64,000 nt of DNA from the NCBI RefSeq assembly GCF_010093535.1, contig NW_022985187.1, positions 602,051 through 666,050 of the forward strand. Direction: 5' to 3'. Shown piece after piece: positions 53,930 through 64,000 of the stretch. The notes beneath the pieces were generated by a model. It searched no databases. It was not told the origin of the DNA and was given only the letters and a program-made list of their open reading frames with translations. How positions within the stretch are numbered: the first letter of the stretch is position 1; each line of letters starts with the position of its first letter. Source of the DNA: Lindgomyces ingoldianus (taxonomy: Eukaryota; Ascomycota; Dothideomycetes; Pleosporales; Lindgomycetaceae). The position numbers were made by a program, and so were the translations under genes.

Positions 53930-56767
53930 ATGCCCCGGGAGCGTGCGGTGAACGAGGAGGAGACCGAGCCTCTGACCAAGGACCAGGCCTCAGGGCGCAA
54001 TTCAGAAGATGATTCGCACGGGTCGGTATCTTCAGCGTCGACAACATCTTTGATTCTGGAGCACATCAATGATGGAGCGACGAACGGCGCATCGCGGTCT
54101 GGATTGGGAGAGAAATACCGGGACGACGATAGCGGTGAGCGTGGCCGTAGACAACAAACATTTGACCTAGAGGAGGGCCGCTACCAAAGCACAACTCCGG
54201 TCGACAAGAAGGCGCGCCGATTATTGTGGATTATCGGAACAATATGCGTCGTTGGGTGGGGACTTGCGCTGGCTTCATTCGTCATTGGAGGCAGCTACAA
54301 GCATGCCTCTACCCGCCCACATGACCCTCTCGCGACCGCCTCAAGAGGCTCAGGGAAGAAGGTCACGTTGGAAAGCGTGCTTGGCGGCCAATGGATTCCA
54401 CAAACACAAAGCGTATCATGGATCGCAGGGCCCAATGGTCAAGACGGCCTTCTGCTCGAAAGGGGATCAGCCGAAGACCAATACCTTGCTGTGGAAGACA
54501 TAAGGAACAAAGGGAATCTCGCCGCCTCCGACAGCAAGACTATCTTAATGAAGAAGCGGAACTTCTTTGTCGGAAGCAAATTCATCTATCCATCCAATGT
54601 CTGGCCAAGCAAAGACTTCAAGAAAGTGCTTGTTAGTTCCGATGAGCAAAAGAACTGGAGGCACTCTTCCACAGCACTTTACTGGATCTTCGATGTCGAG
54701 ACTCAAACAGGCCAGCCTTTGGACCCCGAAAACCCAGATAGTGTCATCCAGCTCGCCTCCTGGTCGCCGCAATCAGACGCCGTCGTATTCACTCGAAATA
54801 ACAACATGTTCCTTCGAAAGCTGGACTCGGATAAAGTGATCCCAATCACTCATGATGGTGGTGTGGAGCTGTTCTACGGCGTTCCAGATTGGGTTTATGA
54901 GGAGGAAGTGTTTAGCGGCAACAGCGCGACTTGGTGGTCAGAGGATGGCGAGTACATTGCATTCCTGAGGACGGACGAGTCCGCCGTGCCGACCTATCCC
55001 GTGCAGTACTTCTTGTCGCGGCCGAGTGGAGCAAAACCGAAGCCTGGAGAGGCTGCTTATCCCGAGGTTCGCAACATCAAGTATCCCAAGGCTGGTGCGC
55101 CCAACCCCATTGTATCGCTTCAGTTCTATGATGTTCTGAAAGGGGAGGTGTTCTCCGTCAAGATTGAGAATGACTTCCCTGATGACGACCGTCTCATCAC
55201 CGAAATAGTTTGGGCTGGGAGAAGCAAGCAAGTCATCGTGCGCGAGACAAATAGGGAGAGTGATATTCTCAAGCTTGTCATCATAAACGTCGAACGACGG
55301 ACTGGGAAAACAGTGAGGACTGACGATGTGAATGCCCTAGATGGTGGGTGGTTTGAAGTCTCCCAAAGAACAACTTTTGTTCCCTCCGATCCAGCTAAAG
55401 GCCGCAATCATGACGGCTATATTGACACCATCATCCACAAAGGATACGACCATATTGGATATTTCACTCCGTTGGATAACCCAGAGCCAGTATTACTCAC
55501 ACAAGGCGAGTGGGAGGTCGTAGAAGCGCCATCTGTTGTAGATCTTGAGAATAATCTCGTCTACTTCATTTCCACTCAGAAGGATTCTGTAGAGCGGCAT
55601 GCTTATGTTGTCAAGCTAGATGGCAGCGGTTTGAACCCAATCACAGACACTGCCAAGCCAGGCTACTACGATGCACACTTTTCGACTGGTGGTAGCTATG
55701 CTCTGATAACCTACAGTGGCCCGGGGATCCCATGGCAAAAGATTATCAGCACACCTTCCAGCAAACAGACATATACCAGAATCATTGAGGAGAACAAGTC
55801 TCTTGAACAATTAGCCCGACAGCACGAGATGCCCATTCTATCTTACAGCACTGTCGACGTAGACGGGTTTAAGCTCAATGTTCTTGAGCGCCGACCGCCG
55901 CATTTCAACGAGAAACGCAAATATCCCGTTCTTTTCTATCAATACAGTGGACCTGGCTCGCAGACTGTTGATAAGAAGTTCCACGTTGACTTCCAATCTT
56001 ACGTTGCTTCAAGTCTTGGGTACATTGTGGTTACTGTGGACGGCCGCGGCACCGGCTTCTTGGGTAGAAAACTGCGTTGCATTACTCGAGGCAATATTGG
56101 TTACTACGAGGGGCATGACCAGATTGCGGTGGCGAAGATGTGGGCCAAGAAGAAGTATGTTGACCAGGATAGAATAGCAATCTGGGGTTGGAGTTATGGG
56201 GGCTTTACAACTCTTAAGACTCTTGAGATGGATGGTGGTGAGACATTCAAGTACGGCATGGCCGTTGCCCCTGTCACTGATTGGAGGTTCTATGGTAAGT
56301 TTCCTTGGTTTGGGTGGCTCCGTATCTTTCTCACGCATCTAGACTCTATTTACACCGAACGTTATATGCACACTCCCCAAAACAACCCTGGAGGCTACGA
56401 AAACTCCAGCATCAACGATGTCAAGCATCTTTCGCAGAACACACGTTTTCTACTCATGCACGGTGTCGCAGACGACAACGTCCACATGCAAAACTCCTTG
56501 ACTTTACTGGACAAACTCGATCTAGCCGGCATTGAAAATTACGACGTGCACTTCTTCCCAGATTCTGATCATAGCATATACTTCCACAATGCAAATAAGA
56601 TTGTTTATGACAGTAAGTTCCCGAGTGCGAGAAAGATCAAGGGCCGGCTGCTAACTGTATCTGTAGAATTAAGCTCTTGGCTTATAAATGCATTCAACGG
56701 CGAGTGGCTCCGAATTGAACATGCGATTCCCAAAACCCAAGTCGAGGGCCGCTCTCGTCACAGGTGA
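53930..56767 (+). CDS. dapB: Dipeptidyl aminopeptidase B (vacuolar type II membrane serine protease), 911 aa
   Basis: S9B prolyl-oligopeptidase family enzyme that removes X-Pro/X-Ala dipeptides, located in the vacuolar membrane. Exons 53930-56294, 56343-56612, 56667-56767 (2736 nt). The acidic Ser-rich cytosolic tail (1-95) precedes one membrane anchor at about 98-121 ([20 protein letters not shown]). The lumenal beta-propeller includes [20 protein letters not shown] (the DPP motif with paired Glu). The alpha/beta hydrolase domain has GWSYGG with the catalytic Ser at about 755, then HGVADDNVH (Asp) and [18 protein letters not shown] (His). The 48-base intron 1 and 54-base intron 2 are in frame and read through, so splicing is inferred from the conserved [12 protein letters not shown] and VYDKLSSWL junctions. 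Ste13 is a Golgi relative. Confidence 0.92.
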   Translation: MPRERAVNEEETEPLTKDQASGRNSEDDSHGSVSSASTTSLILEHINDGATNGASRSGLGEKYRDDDSGERGRRQQTFDLEEGRYQSTTPVDKKARRLLWIIGTICVVGWGLALASFVIGGSYKHASTRPHDPLATASRGSGKKVTLESVLGGQWIPQTQSVSWIAGPNGQDGLLLERGSAEDQYLAVEDIRNKGNLAASDSKTILMKKRNFFVGSKFIYPSNVWPSKDFKKVLVSSDEQKNWRHSSTALYWIFDVETQTGQPLDPENPDSVIQLASWSPQSDAVVFTRNNNMFLRKLDSDKVIPITHDGGVELFYGVPDWVYEEEVFSGNSATWWSEDGEYIAFLRTDESAVPTYPVQYFLSRPSGAKPKPGEAAYPEVRNIKYPKAGAPNPIVSLQFYDVLKGEVFSVKIENDFPDDDRLITEIVWAGRSKQVIVRETNRESDILKLVIINVERRTGKTVRTDDVNALDGGWFEVSQRTTFVPSDPAKGRNHDGYIDTIIHKGYDHIGYFTPLDNPEPVLLTQGEWEVVEAPSVVDLENNLVYFISTQKDSVERHAYVVKLDGSGLNPITDTAKPGYYDAHFSTGGSYALITYSGPGIPWQKIISTPSSKQTYTRIIEENKSLEQLARQHEMPILSYSTVDVDGFKLNVLERRPPHFNEKRKYPVLFYQYSGPGSQTVDKKFHVDFQSYVASSLGYIVVTVDGRGTGFLGRKLRCITRGNIGYYEGHDQIAVAKMWAKKKYVDQDRIAIWGWSYGGFTTLKTLEMDGGETFKYGMAVAPVTDWRFYGKFPWFGWLRIFLTHLDSIYTERYMHTPQNNPGGYENSSINDVKHLSQNTRFLLMHGVADDNVHMQNSLTLLDKLDLAGIENYDVHFFPDSDHSIYFHNANKIVYDSKFPSARKIKGRLLTVSVELSSWLINAFNGEWLRIEHAIPKTQVEGRSRHR

Positions 56768-57188
56768 AACATTTTGTTCCGTTTCAATTCTGCGCGGCGT
56801 TTAGGACTGTGTGCATAAGTCCATCTGACACGGTGAGAGACTGCACAGGCGTTCGACCGGATTCAAGTTTTAGTATTGAGGCGATGATCAGATGTATATA
56901 TATGGGTTTTGTGTAGGAAATACCATTGTACACTGTTTGCAGTTTATACCTACCACAGGAGAACGCATGCCAACATCCGTAGCCCGCAGTGGCATGAACT
57001 TGTGGCACTGTGGCGTCCCCGCAATTGATGACTGCTCATGACCTCACTGTAATTCGCGAAGCTCTGAAATCATGTTACTCTTCGATTGCGAAAGGGCATG
57101 ACAAACGACAACACTTCCATTATTAAATCCTCTCAATATTGTCATTCTTTTACCTTTTATTCACCCCGGGAGATTCTAAGCCCTCAAA
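56768..57188. promoter_or_regulatory. Upstream region of NAD(P)HX dehydratase
   Basis: 421 bases between tandem plus-strand genes. No site was assigned. Confidence 0.4.
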
Positions 57189-58299
57189 ATGGCCAATGCA
57201 ACAAGGAAAGAGCTCCTGGGGAAGGTATACAAGATGATACCACCGATGCTTGAAAGCTTCCACAAAGGTAGTATCCCCTAATATTTCCGCTTGAGATGGA
57301 TGTTAACATAGTTTCTCAGGTCAATTGGGCCGAGTAGCCGTCATCGGCGGCAGCGAAGACTACACAGGTGCACCCTACTTCTCCGCAATGGCGTCTGCGA
57401 AGCTCGGTTGCGACATGGTATTTACACATTCTCCCTTCCTGCCTCTCTATTTCAACATCTGCTTCGCTAACACGAGGACTAAAAAATTGCTTACATGCCT
57501 CCAGTCCCACGTAATATGCGAACCGGGCGCCGGGGCTGTAATAAAAACCTACTCTCCCAATCTTATGGTACATCCCTACATGCGGCAATCCAAAAACCTC
57601 TCATCCACCGAATCCCTCGACACTGTGTCCTCCGAAGTCATTGGCATGCTCTCGCGCCTCCATGTTATCGTCATCGGCCCGGGCCTAGGGCGCGACAAAC
57701 TCATGCAGGACACGTGCGCGCGGGTAATCCAGGAAGCACGGAAACGAGGCATACCGTTTGTGCTGGATGCGGATGGATTATACCTGGCGCAGACGAGACC
57801 AGAGTTGGTGGAAGGATGCACAGAATGTATATTGACCCCGAATGTGGTGGAGTTTGGGAGGTTGGCGAAGGCGAAGGGTGTTAATATTGACGAGGGGAAG
57901 CCGGAGGAGTTATGTTCGAAGCTTGCGAGTGCCTTTGGTGGTGTGACAATTGTCCAAAAGGGTGCGAAGGATTACATTTCCAACGGGAAGTTTACGCTAG
58001 TTTCGGACGGCGAGGGCGGGTTGAAGAGATCTGGAGGACAAGGCGATACGCTAACGGGCAGCCTGGCAACGTTGTTAGCATATCGGAAGGCATACCATGA
58101 TAAGACATGGGAGCATGAGGGCGACCTAGAGCCTGCGGAGACGTTGGCATTGGCCGCGTTTGGAGGGTCTGCAATTACGAGGGAATGCTCACGATTGGCG
58201 TTCAAAGAGAAAGGAAGGAGTTTACAGGCCAGTGACTTGACGGAGCATGTGCATCAATCATTCCTAAACATTCTTGGTGAGAAGGAGAGTAAGCTATAG
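57189..58299 (+). CDS. nnr2: ATP-dependent (S)-NAD(P)H-hydrate dehydratase, 323 aa
   Basis: Repairs hydrated NADH and NADPH (NADHX/NADPHX) using ATP; ribokinase-like CARKD/YjeF C-terminal family. Exons 57189-57267, 57320-57417, 57505-58299 (972 nt). [20 protein letters not shown] starts the protein. The first junction gives [20 protein letters not shown], and the second gives [52 protein letters not shown], and the catalytic/anion-hole [20 protein letters not shown] follow. The intron between exons 2 and 3 is open in frame; splicing it is required for family alignment. No mitochondrial signal is seen. Confidence 0.94.
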
Positions 58300-58814
58300 G
58301 GAGTTTTGGAGGAATGCAATGGCCTTGCATGTACAATATACGGAAAGCACCGACACGGGTTCATGAGGGTTCATGAAGAAGGCGTGTGGCTTTGAGCACT
58401 TTCACAAGTTTACTTACAATATACCGTCTCTTCCAATAGTGGTAGTACGGTTTATATTCTGGAATTAGACAGTTGCCACGCCTCATTGATATGAATGATT
58501 ACCACCCCTTGCTCGTTCGGTAAGAAGGCGCGACATGACGTCTTCTCGCCACCACGCATTCGCCAGATCTAATTGAGGACATTGTAAAATGAGGAGGAAG
58601 AAAGCGCTGCCTAGATGGTGTTGCGGGGCAATTGGTATGATAGCCTGACCCCGCCTACGTCATAATGCGGAAGCCCTCAAACTCCATGCATGATAGCGAA
58701 ATTGCCATTGAACCCACGGTCCCATCTCTTCACAAACTGCATTCTCGAATCTTCAAATATCTTTAGCTCTACTAAACTCCTCAATCTCAGCCTCCAACAT
58801 CAGACCAATCCAGA
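58300..58814. promoter_or_regulatory. Upstream region with two ACGTCA-type sites
   Basis: 515 bases. TGACGTC at 58536-58542 and TACGTCA at 58656-58662 resemble CRE/ATF sites upstream of the 176-residue protein gene. Function is inferred only from the motif. Confidence 0.4.
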
Positions 58815-59400
58815 ATGTCCGTCCCAGAACCCAACGCTATATCCCAACCCACCCAATCCCAAACCTACACAGCCCCTGGCAACCCGGCCTCCAAAAGCCC
58901 CCCCGAGAGTATACAAACAGCTCTCAACTCCCTTGACGGCTCTCGAAAGGTCGATCAGCGTGTCCCGACGAAACAAGCTTCAGATGACCAGGCCACAGCG
59001 TCATCCCTTGGCCGCGGTATCCATGGCGCACCACCCGGCGAAGAGCGCAAAGGTCTGACGGAGGAAGATGTTGGGCGGCATAATGAGCTGGATGCAGAAC
59101 AGATGGGGGCGCCGGGGGAGGGGAGAGTGGCAGATGCGGTCGCGGGACGAGGTACCAAGGGCGTCGGGGGTGAGCAGGAGGATTTGGCGGCAGATCTGGA
59201 TAGGTAGGTTTCGGACCTGGGAGTTGTGAGGGGTTATGCTAATTCTTTGGGTTTGTAGGAAAAAGGCTGAGCAGCAGGAGGCTAGAGACGCGATTAAGGC
59301 ACAGAGGGCTCATGGGAAGGATGTTGGGGGTGCCATGGGTCAACAAGGTGGGGCGGCGAACCCAGTGGATAAAGATGGGTATCCGAATACTGGAGTTTGA
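58815..59400 (+). CDS. Small hydrophilic hypothetical protein, 176 aa
   Basis: Two exons, 58815-59203 and 59259-59400 (531 nt); the GT-AG junction restores DRKKAEQQEARDAIK. The product is strongly hydrophilic and Gln/Ala/Gly-rich, with no hydrophobic core or membrane segment. Blocks visible: SLGRGIHGAPPGEERKGLTE, HNELDAEQMGAPGEGRVADA, VAGRGTKGVGGEQEDLAADL, and a C-terminal GGAANPVDKDGYPNTGV. Composition resembles disordered stress-type (hydrophilin-like) proteins of filamentous fungi, and CRE-like sites lie upstream. Both are suggestive only. I do not recognise a named family. Confidence 0.7.
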
Positions 59401-59826
59401 GGTTGCTGGCGTTTGAATGACAAGGGGTGACATTTGTTGTACAAAGGTGATGTGGAGAGGCATAAAAAGGGTGCAGGCATTGGGGATGCTAAGCGGACTT
59501 GTGTATTTGATCTACTTCCTTGGTCAGACAATACCATCACAAATTGTAATATTGAGAAGAAAGAAGATAGAAATTGGGGGTTTCCGCTGCTGTGCCAAAG
59601 GTCTGAAATGTGCTGCCTCCCACGAACGCACCCTTTGCCGTGTTTGTGGATCGACCGCCAGATACCCAAGCAACGCTCAAAGTTGATCGAAGCTACCCTA
59701 CCCGTGGAAATGCAAGCAAAGCATAAACCATTTTGAAACACCATACGCCGCCTTTTCTGGACTGGATACCCTGCACACCAACGCCGTCGCTATGCTTTTC
59801 CATTCCATATTAGCTCGAAGGGACTA
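59401..59826. other. Convergent intergenic region
   Basis: 426 bases between converging genes. Overlapping short frames on both strands have no coding support. Confidence 0.4.
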
Positions 59827-60620
59827 CTAAGACTCCATGACCATATCCCCGAATTCCTCCCTTGACTCCACAATGTCGTGAAGTGAGTCATGATTCTTAG
59901 GTGCTGATTCCGCCATCTTAGCAGCCTTCTCTCGAGTCCTCCGACACCAATCTTGAATCGAATCAACGGGTCCTCCCTCGATTCTGACGTGCTTGGCCTC
60001 CGATGCGCTGCCTAGCGCTGTTCCTTGGAATCGGGATTCTACACCAGTTTTGCTATGCTTCTTCATGAGAGCTGCGTGCTATCTCAGTCCTCTTTTCCTT
60101 CAAGCAAAGTAAATGAGAACTCACTGTTCAGATAATCTTCCATCTCCATCGCATCTAGTGCTTCGGTCTCGGTCATGTTCTGCGGTTTCGCTGTCCCCGC
60201 TATTCGGTGGATCTCCATGTTGTGATCACCTTTGGCCCACTCAATGAATTCGTTCACGTCGGCCGTGTCTTCGGCGTCCCTCCTCCTTTCTTCCTTGGCA
60301 CGTGCACCGGTTTCCTCCTCATAGTCATCTAGCGGCTTCCTTAGCTTGTCTTTCCAGAGTTCCTCGGCCGCAGTTAGGGACGGGACGAGAATACCGCAGT
60401 CCTGCATGGCCATGCGCACATCGGTGATGTCAGGGGTGAGGTCGTTGTGGTTGGAATATGCATTGTGAGCGGTGCGCGATGCGACCAGGAGAAGGTAGCG
60501 CGAGGTAAGGTCGACTAAGGTGTCTATCACAGAGGGTTTGGCGCTGTGGAAGCCAGAGGCGCGCAGGATGTGAAGGACTGCAGGTCGGAGGAGGGTGCGG
60601 AAGAGGTCGCTTGCGGACAT
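59827..60620 (-). CDS. TAF3-like histone-fold (BTP/bromodomain-associated) protein, 246 aa
   Basis: Probable TFIID subunit. Minus-strand exons 60620-60125 and 60071-59827 (741 nt). Residues 1-80 (SDLFRTLLRPAVLHILRASG, VIDTLVDLTSRYLLLVASRT, DITDVRMAMQDCGIL) form the bromodomain-associated histone fold that pairs with another histone-fold TAF. Downstream, DVNEFIEWAKGDHNMEIHRI is a short conserved block and the C-terminus is charged. No PHD finger is present, as in fungal TAF3. TAF8 or an SPT7-like protein are alternatives sharing the fold. It is head-to-head with TAF7, another TFIID subunit, which supports the assignment. Confidence 0.72.
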
Positions 60621-61036
60621 GCTTGCAATGGGAGTGGTGGGCGAGCGTGCAGAGGTCCTGTTGTTGAAGTATTGTTATCTGGGAAGGAAGCAGCGCATTC
60701 TGGGGAAGGTAGAGTCAGGTCAGCAGGAAACAGAAGCCGAGTGAAGGCAAGTGGGCAGCTCAACAACAGAAGCTTTGATCCTGGTTCATTCACCACGCTT
60801 GCCAAGGCCGCGAATCTCCCGCCCCATCTCATTGATCTTTTTTGATCGCGACTCCGGCCTGGTCTCTGGTTCAGACAACCAGCCTCCCCAAATCCCCAAA
60901 TATCACAACCCCCCTTCAAGCCTAGGAAGGGCCGCCGCCCAAGGACCCTGTCCTTTAGCACCGTCTCCACTCACCAGCCTTCACCATCGACAACCATCCC
61001 CCGACTCCGCTGCCGACATCACATCCCCCGTTCACC
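60621..61036. promoter_or_regulatory. Divergent promoter between the TAF3-like gene and taf7
   Basis: 416 bases between two divergent TFIID-subunit genes; a shared promoter is likely. No specific site was assigned. Confidence 0.55.
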
Positions 61037-62728
61037 ATGTTGAAACTCAAGATCAGGAACCCAAATACCGCGCCCGCGGAGCCACCAGCTGCTGAACCCT
61101 CGGCTGATGCGTTGGCTCAATCACCCCCACCGCCTACCCCCAGCACGGCCGGGGGAACAAAGCTCAAGCTGAAGGTGAACAAACCTTCTGCTACCGCCCC
61201 AGAAGGTGATCCCGCCGAACCGCCAAAGCAAAAGCGCAAATACAACCGCAAGCCCAAAGTCGGCGACGACGGGAATCCAATCCCCACCCCCCCCAAAGCT
61301 GCCCCGAAACCGAAGAAACGTGCCCGAGAGGAGAGCGGCGAGGATGGCTCTCCTGCGACCAAGCGCAGGTCTAAGCCCACGGCGAAGAGGCTGGCTCTCA
61401 CCCGTGAGGATGAAGAAGAGGATGACATGCATGCCACAGTGGCAGCCGCCCCGCCTGCCTCGCGTCCACAACCTGTGCGACAGCCCTCCATGAAGCTCTC
61501 ATTTAAACCTACTCATGCCAAAGCTGCCCCGCAACTGCAAAGGACTGGCACTACATTGATCAAAATCAAGGGTCATCACGGTAAGCCTCCCGTAAGGCCA
61601 CCAGGCGTTGGCTATGATAGCGAGGCCGAGGATGCAGAGGAAGACCCCGCCATCGAATCCCAATTCATATTGCGAATGCGGCCCGGAGCAGACTGTGACG
61701 CCCTTCGGAAAGCAATTGAAGATAAAACAATAGGAAAGACTATCTCTCAGGGTGGCCCTGGAATCAGCTTCCGATTCTTCGATCGGGAGGGTCGGCGCGC
61801 CATGATCCATATTAAAGGACGAGTGTATGCGGCCTGCATGGTGGATCTACCCTGTGTCGTCGAATCCATGAAAAGCTGGAACAAGAAAGACTGGGTCAAG
61901 ACGGCCGATATCTGCCAAATGCTGTACGTCCTCGGCCAAGTTAAAGACGAGGAGGAAGCAAAGAAATTCTCTCTCCCTCGCGAAGTCGAGCCATCATCCC
62001 ACCAGTACGCCCACGGCCTGACACCCCCGATGCACTGGGTTCGTAAGCGGCGCTTCCGGCCACGAGTGTCCTATCGCCGCATCGAAGAGGTCGAAGCCAC
62101 GGTAGACGCCCTCCTCGACGACGACGCCAAAGCGTCTGCAGATGGCGGCAAATGCGAGTACCAGGTCCTGGATGCCGACAAGCTGAACTCAGACGAAGAC
62201 ACCTCCAGCGACGAATCGGAAGAAGATGAAGAAGTGGTCGAGGCGCAATACATGGAAGGCGAGACACCTGCTGCTATAGACCCGGAAGCCGAAGAAGTCG
62301 ATGCCAACGACCTGGAGAAGATGATGGCCGCAGAGTTCGAGGAAGACGATCTCTTTGGCGGCGGTATCGTGGATACGCCAGCAACTTCCCACGACGTAGC
62401 ATTGCATGCTCTCGGCGAGACGGCCATCCCGACAACCGAGAGCCCTGGTTCTAATCCTGAGACGGAATCCGCAGACGACGACGACGACGATGACGACGAT
62501 GCAGAATCAGATGAAGAAGTCGTCGACGAGGTCGCTCTTGCGGCGCAACGTGACCAGGACCAGACCAGGGAGGAGATTAAGGAGTTGGAGAAGGAGATTG
62601 CGGCTGCTTGGGAGCAGCATAACAGGACCGGAAATATCCCCTTCCAAAAGAAGATCAAGCAGAAGATTGAGCGGTTGACTCAAGATTTGAATGTCAAGAA
62701 GTCGACGCTTGGAGACGAAGTAGATTGA
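61037..62728 (+). CDS. taf7: TFIID subunit TAF7 (TAFII55 family), 563 aa
   Basis: General transcription factor TFIID subunit that contacts TAF1. Single exon, starting MLKLKIRNPN. The first 200 residues are Pro/Lys-rich and disordered (KLKLKVNKPSATAPE; basic KRKYNRKPK). The TAFII55 N-terminal domain begins near residue 208 (ESQFILRMRPGADCDALRKA), continuing through SFRFFDREGRRAMIHIKGRV, DLPCVVESMKSWNKKDWVKT and DICQMLYVLGQV, to HGLTPPMHWVRKRRFRP. The rest is highly acidic, including a run of nine Asp at about 480-488, and ends in a coiled coil (REEIKELEKEIAAAWEQHNR). This domain order is normal for fungal TAF7. Confidence 0.93.
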   Translation: MLKLKIRNPNTAPAEPPAAEPSADALAQSPPPPTPSTAGGTKLKLKVNKPSATAPEGDPAEPPKQKRKYNRKPKVGDDGNPIPTPPKAAPKPKKRAREESGEDGSPATKRRSKPTAKRLALTREDEEEDDMHATVAAAPPASRPQPVRQPSMKLSFKPTHAKAAPQLQRTGTTLIKIKGHHGKPPVRPPGVGYDSEAEDAEEDPAIESQFILRMRPGADCDALRKAIEDKTIGKTISQGGPGISFRFFDREGRRAMIHIKGRVYAACMVDLPCVVESMKSWNKKDWVKTADICQMLYVLGQVKDEEEAKKFSLPREVEPSSHQYAHGLTPPMHWVRKRRFRPRVSYRRIEEVEATVDALLDDDAKASADGGKCEYQVLDADKLNSDEDTSSDESEEDEEVVEAQYMEGETPAAIDPEAEEVDANDLEKMMAAEFEEDDLFGGGIVDTPATSHDVALHALGETAIPTTESPGSNPETESADDDDDDDDDAESDEEVVDEVALAAQRDQDQTREEIKELEKEIAAAWEQHNRTGNIPFQKKIKQKIERLTQDLNVKKSTLGDEVD

Positions 62729-63283
62729 GCGCTTCACGCAGTAGGTGAGGGATAGGAAGTCTCGTAGAATTCACAGAGGCGTTTTATTCTGCATTTTTGA
62801 AGCTTAGGCTTGCTCAGGGTGTCCTCCAGGATATCAGACACCAGCATAGGGTAGCGTGTAAAAGAACGCTAGATTGTCACTTTACACTGCAGGTCTACTA
62901 GTGGAATGAGAAGAGACACCATCTGGATTAAGTCTGGATATATACTGTTTATTGATACTCGCCGCACATGACAGCGAAGACAAGGACCCATCTATCGCTC
63001 CCAATGCTGAATTCAAGTGCAAAGCGCCTAGCCTAAAGCGCCCCAGAAATCCCAGAACAGAGGAGAGCGAACTTGTGTGCAATGAGGAAAACAACAAAAC
63101 GCCGCCAGGGTATGAATGAAAGAATTGAATGACAGCCCCTAAATCCAAGATTATGCTCGCTAGCTATTGCTTTACCCCTGAATAACAAGAATCCAGTCTT
63201 AAAACACCAAGCCCAACAAAGTCTAACATCATCATGGTTGATCGTGTTCGTCAGTCGTAGAGCGTGTGTGAATTAAAGGGCCT
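62729..63283. other. Convergent intergenic region
   Basis: 555 bases between taf7 and the minus-strand gene at the window end. Nothing recognised. Confidence 0.4.
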
Positions 63284-64000
63284 TCAAACCCGAATTCCAC
63301 TGCCTCCACTCCACCGAAGCCTTCTCAAGCTCATCCCTGCTCTTCCTAGCCCTGTAGTAGCTTCTTTACTACACCTGCCGGCTTCACCACCCACGGTACC
63401 TAATTGGCCCATAGCTTCTGCGTGGCCCGCCTCCTTACCAACAACGTACCCAGCGGAGAAACTCAACGCACTCACAAGGACTACAACGCCAGCGCTGACT
63501 ACCCACGTGAATAGCGTAGGGCTGATTTCGTCGACCATTGGACCCGTCCTTCGTGCTTTCTTGATCGCACGACGGTCCTTGCTATTGCCATGGACGTTGG
63601 CGCCGGTGGGCATGCCAGCTTTCCGCTTGGATTTGTCTGAAGGGCTTGAACTGGTGGTGCGGGGAGAGGAAGCAGGAGAAGATGTGAGCGGGTTGCTGCT
63701 TGTTTCTTCGCCTTCTTCGCCCAGTGCAACGGACTCGGGAACTAAACGGAGTGTCGTTGGGTCTACACGAGCCGAAGGATTTGCTGTGCTTGTACGGGAT
63801 TGGCCTGGCTTGGGCAGGCCACGAACAGCGGCAGCAGCAGACAGGAGTGTTGACAAACTAGCTCGTAGAGCCTCGTCATGGTCGGCATGATATGTGGGGG
63901 CCACGGCGTTGAAAGGAGAATGCTGTGGGTAGGAGTGACGCTGGGACGAAGCTCGAACCGCAGGCCTTCGAGAAGGGCAACTTTGTCCTTCCTGCACTCT
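63284..64000 (-). CDS. Membrane-anchored hypothetical protein, 5' end outside the window
   Basis: The minus-strand frame is open from the window edge to a stop at 63284 and gives at least 238 codons. No ATG begins it inside the window, and a GTGCAG acceptor-like site lies at 63992-63997, so the 5' part is missing. The visible protein has HADHDEALRASLSTLLSAAA (about residues 37-56), a Ser/Thr/Pro-rich linker, a basic stretch (KDRRAIKKARR), and one membrane segment (LFTWVVSAGVVVLVSALSFS) followed by AGYVVGKEAG. The plan suggests a single-pass organelle or ER membrane protein. No named family was recognised. Confidence 0.65.
   Translation of the reverse strand, partial: RVQEGQSCPSRRPAVRASSQRHSYPQHSPFNAVAPTYHADHDEALRASLSTLLSAAAAVRGLPKPGQSRTSTANPSARVDPTTLRLVPESVALGEEGEETSSNPLTSSPASSPRTTSSSPSDKSKRKAGMPTGANVHGNSKDRRAIKKARRTGPMVDEISPTLFTWVVSAGVVVLVSALSFSAGYVVGKEAGHAEAMGQLGTVGGEAGRCSKEATTGLGRAGMSLRRLRWSGGSGIRV

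Noticed and set aside
56295..56342. Extra 16 residues in the hydrolase domain of dipeptidyl aminopeptidase B
   Set aside because: The stretch has GTAAGT and AG borders and interrupts the conserved [12 protein letters not shown] sequence; it is an in-frame intron.
61476..62600. Minus-strand open frames across taf7 (Ser-rich)
   Set aside because: They are shadows of the Asp/Glu-rich codons of taf7 on the opposite strand.
23250..64000. Secondary-metabolite or other functional gene cluster
   Set aside because: The genes are unrelated housekeeping functions with no backbone synthase, transporter or pathway regulator.

Overview
This window comes from a filamentous ascomycete (Pezizomycotina). Genes carry several short introns of about 45-70 bases with GT-AG (twice GC-AG) borders, 5S rRNA is dispersed, and the repeats are decayed by C-to-T/G-to-A changes of the CpA-to-TpA type, the signature of repeat-induced point mutation (RIP). 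The species cannot be named from the sequence.

Region 1 (1-16213) is an AT-rich repeat block with no intact gene. It can be read as a stack of nested insertions. A base segment, which also occurs inside a retrotransposon, was hit by three TA-target (pogo/Fot1-type) elements. One of these holds a full-length copy on the minus strand (2234-4100). Another holds a 1.85 kb pogo-like element that is itself split by a complete 7.16 kb Ty3/gypsy LTR retrotransposon (7303-14466, minus strand, 289-bp LTRs, 5-bp target duplication CCTAG). Reverse transcriptase and gag zinc-knuckle remnants remain readable in the retrotransposon although RIP has destroyed its frames. A GC-rich solo LTR (672-886) sits in this AT-rich sequence.

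Region 2 (16.2-23.2 kb) is a transition zone. It holds one intact APH-type kinase gene, two further solo LTRs (18322-18942 and 19696-19984), a divergent but structurally sound 5S rRNA gene, a weak ORF, and a 1.1 kb fold-back transposon derivative (21483-22582) identical in plan to the one in region 1.

Region 3 (23.2-64 kb) is an ordinary housekeeping gene island, with intron-exon models resolved by protein-family conservation. In order it holds: a GNAT acetyltransferase; ribosomal stalk P0; Trm82; thioredoxin reductase; a conserved small protein; Atg14; cystathionine gamma-lyase; tRNA-Ser(GCU); Nus1; exocyst Sec10; ribosomal uS19/S15; ribosomal stalk P2; Spt2; a 748-residue coiled-coil protein; ATP synthase alpha; an Mpo1-like dioxygenase; Rpb7; dipeptidyl aminopeptidase B; NAD(P)HX dehydratase; a small hydrophilic protein; a TAF3-like histone-fold protein divergent from TAF7; and a membrane-anchored protein cut by the window end. 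Functional groupings include three translation-machinery genes (P0, S15, P2), a head-to-head TFIID pair, and several head-to-head pairs that must share promoters.

No biosynthetic cluster, CRISPR array or obvious new multi-gene system was found. The most unusual content is the nested transposon stack, the two families of inverted-duplicate pogo-like derivatives, the RIP gradient across the retrotransposon, the variant 5S gene and the micro-exon/GC-AG intron structures.
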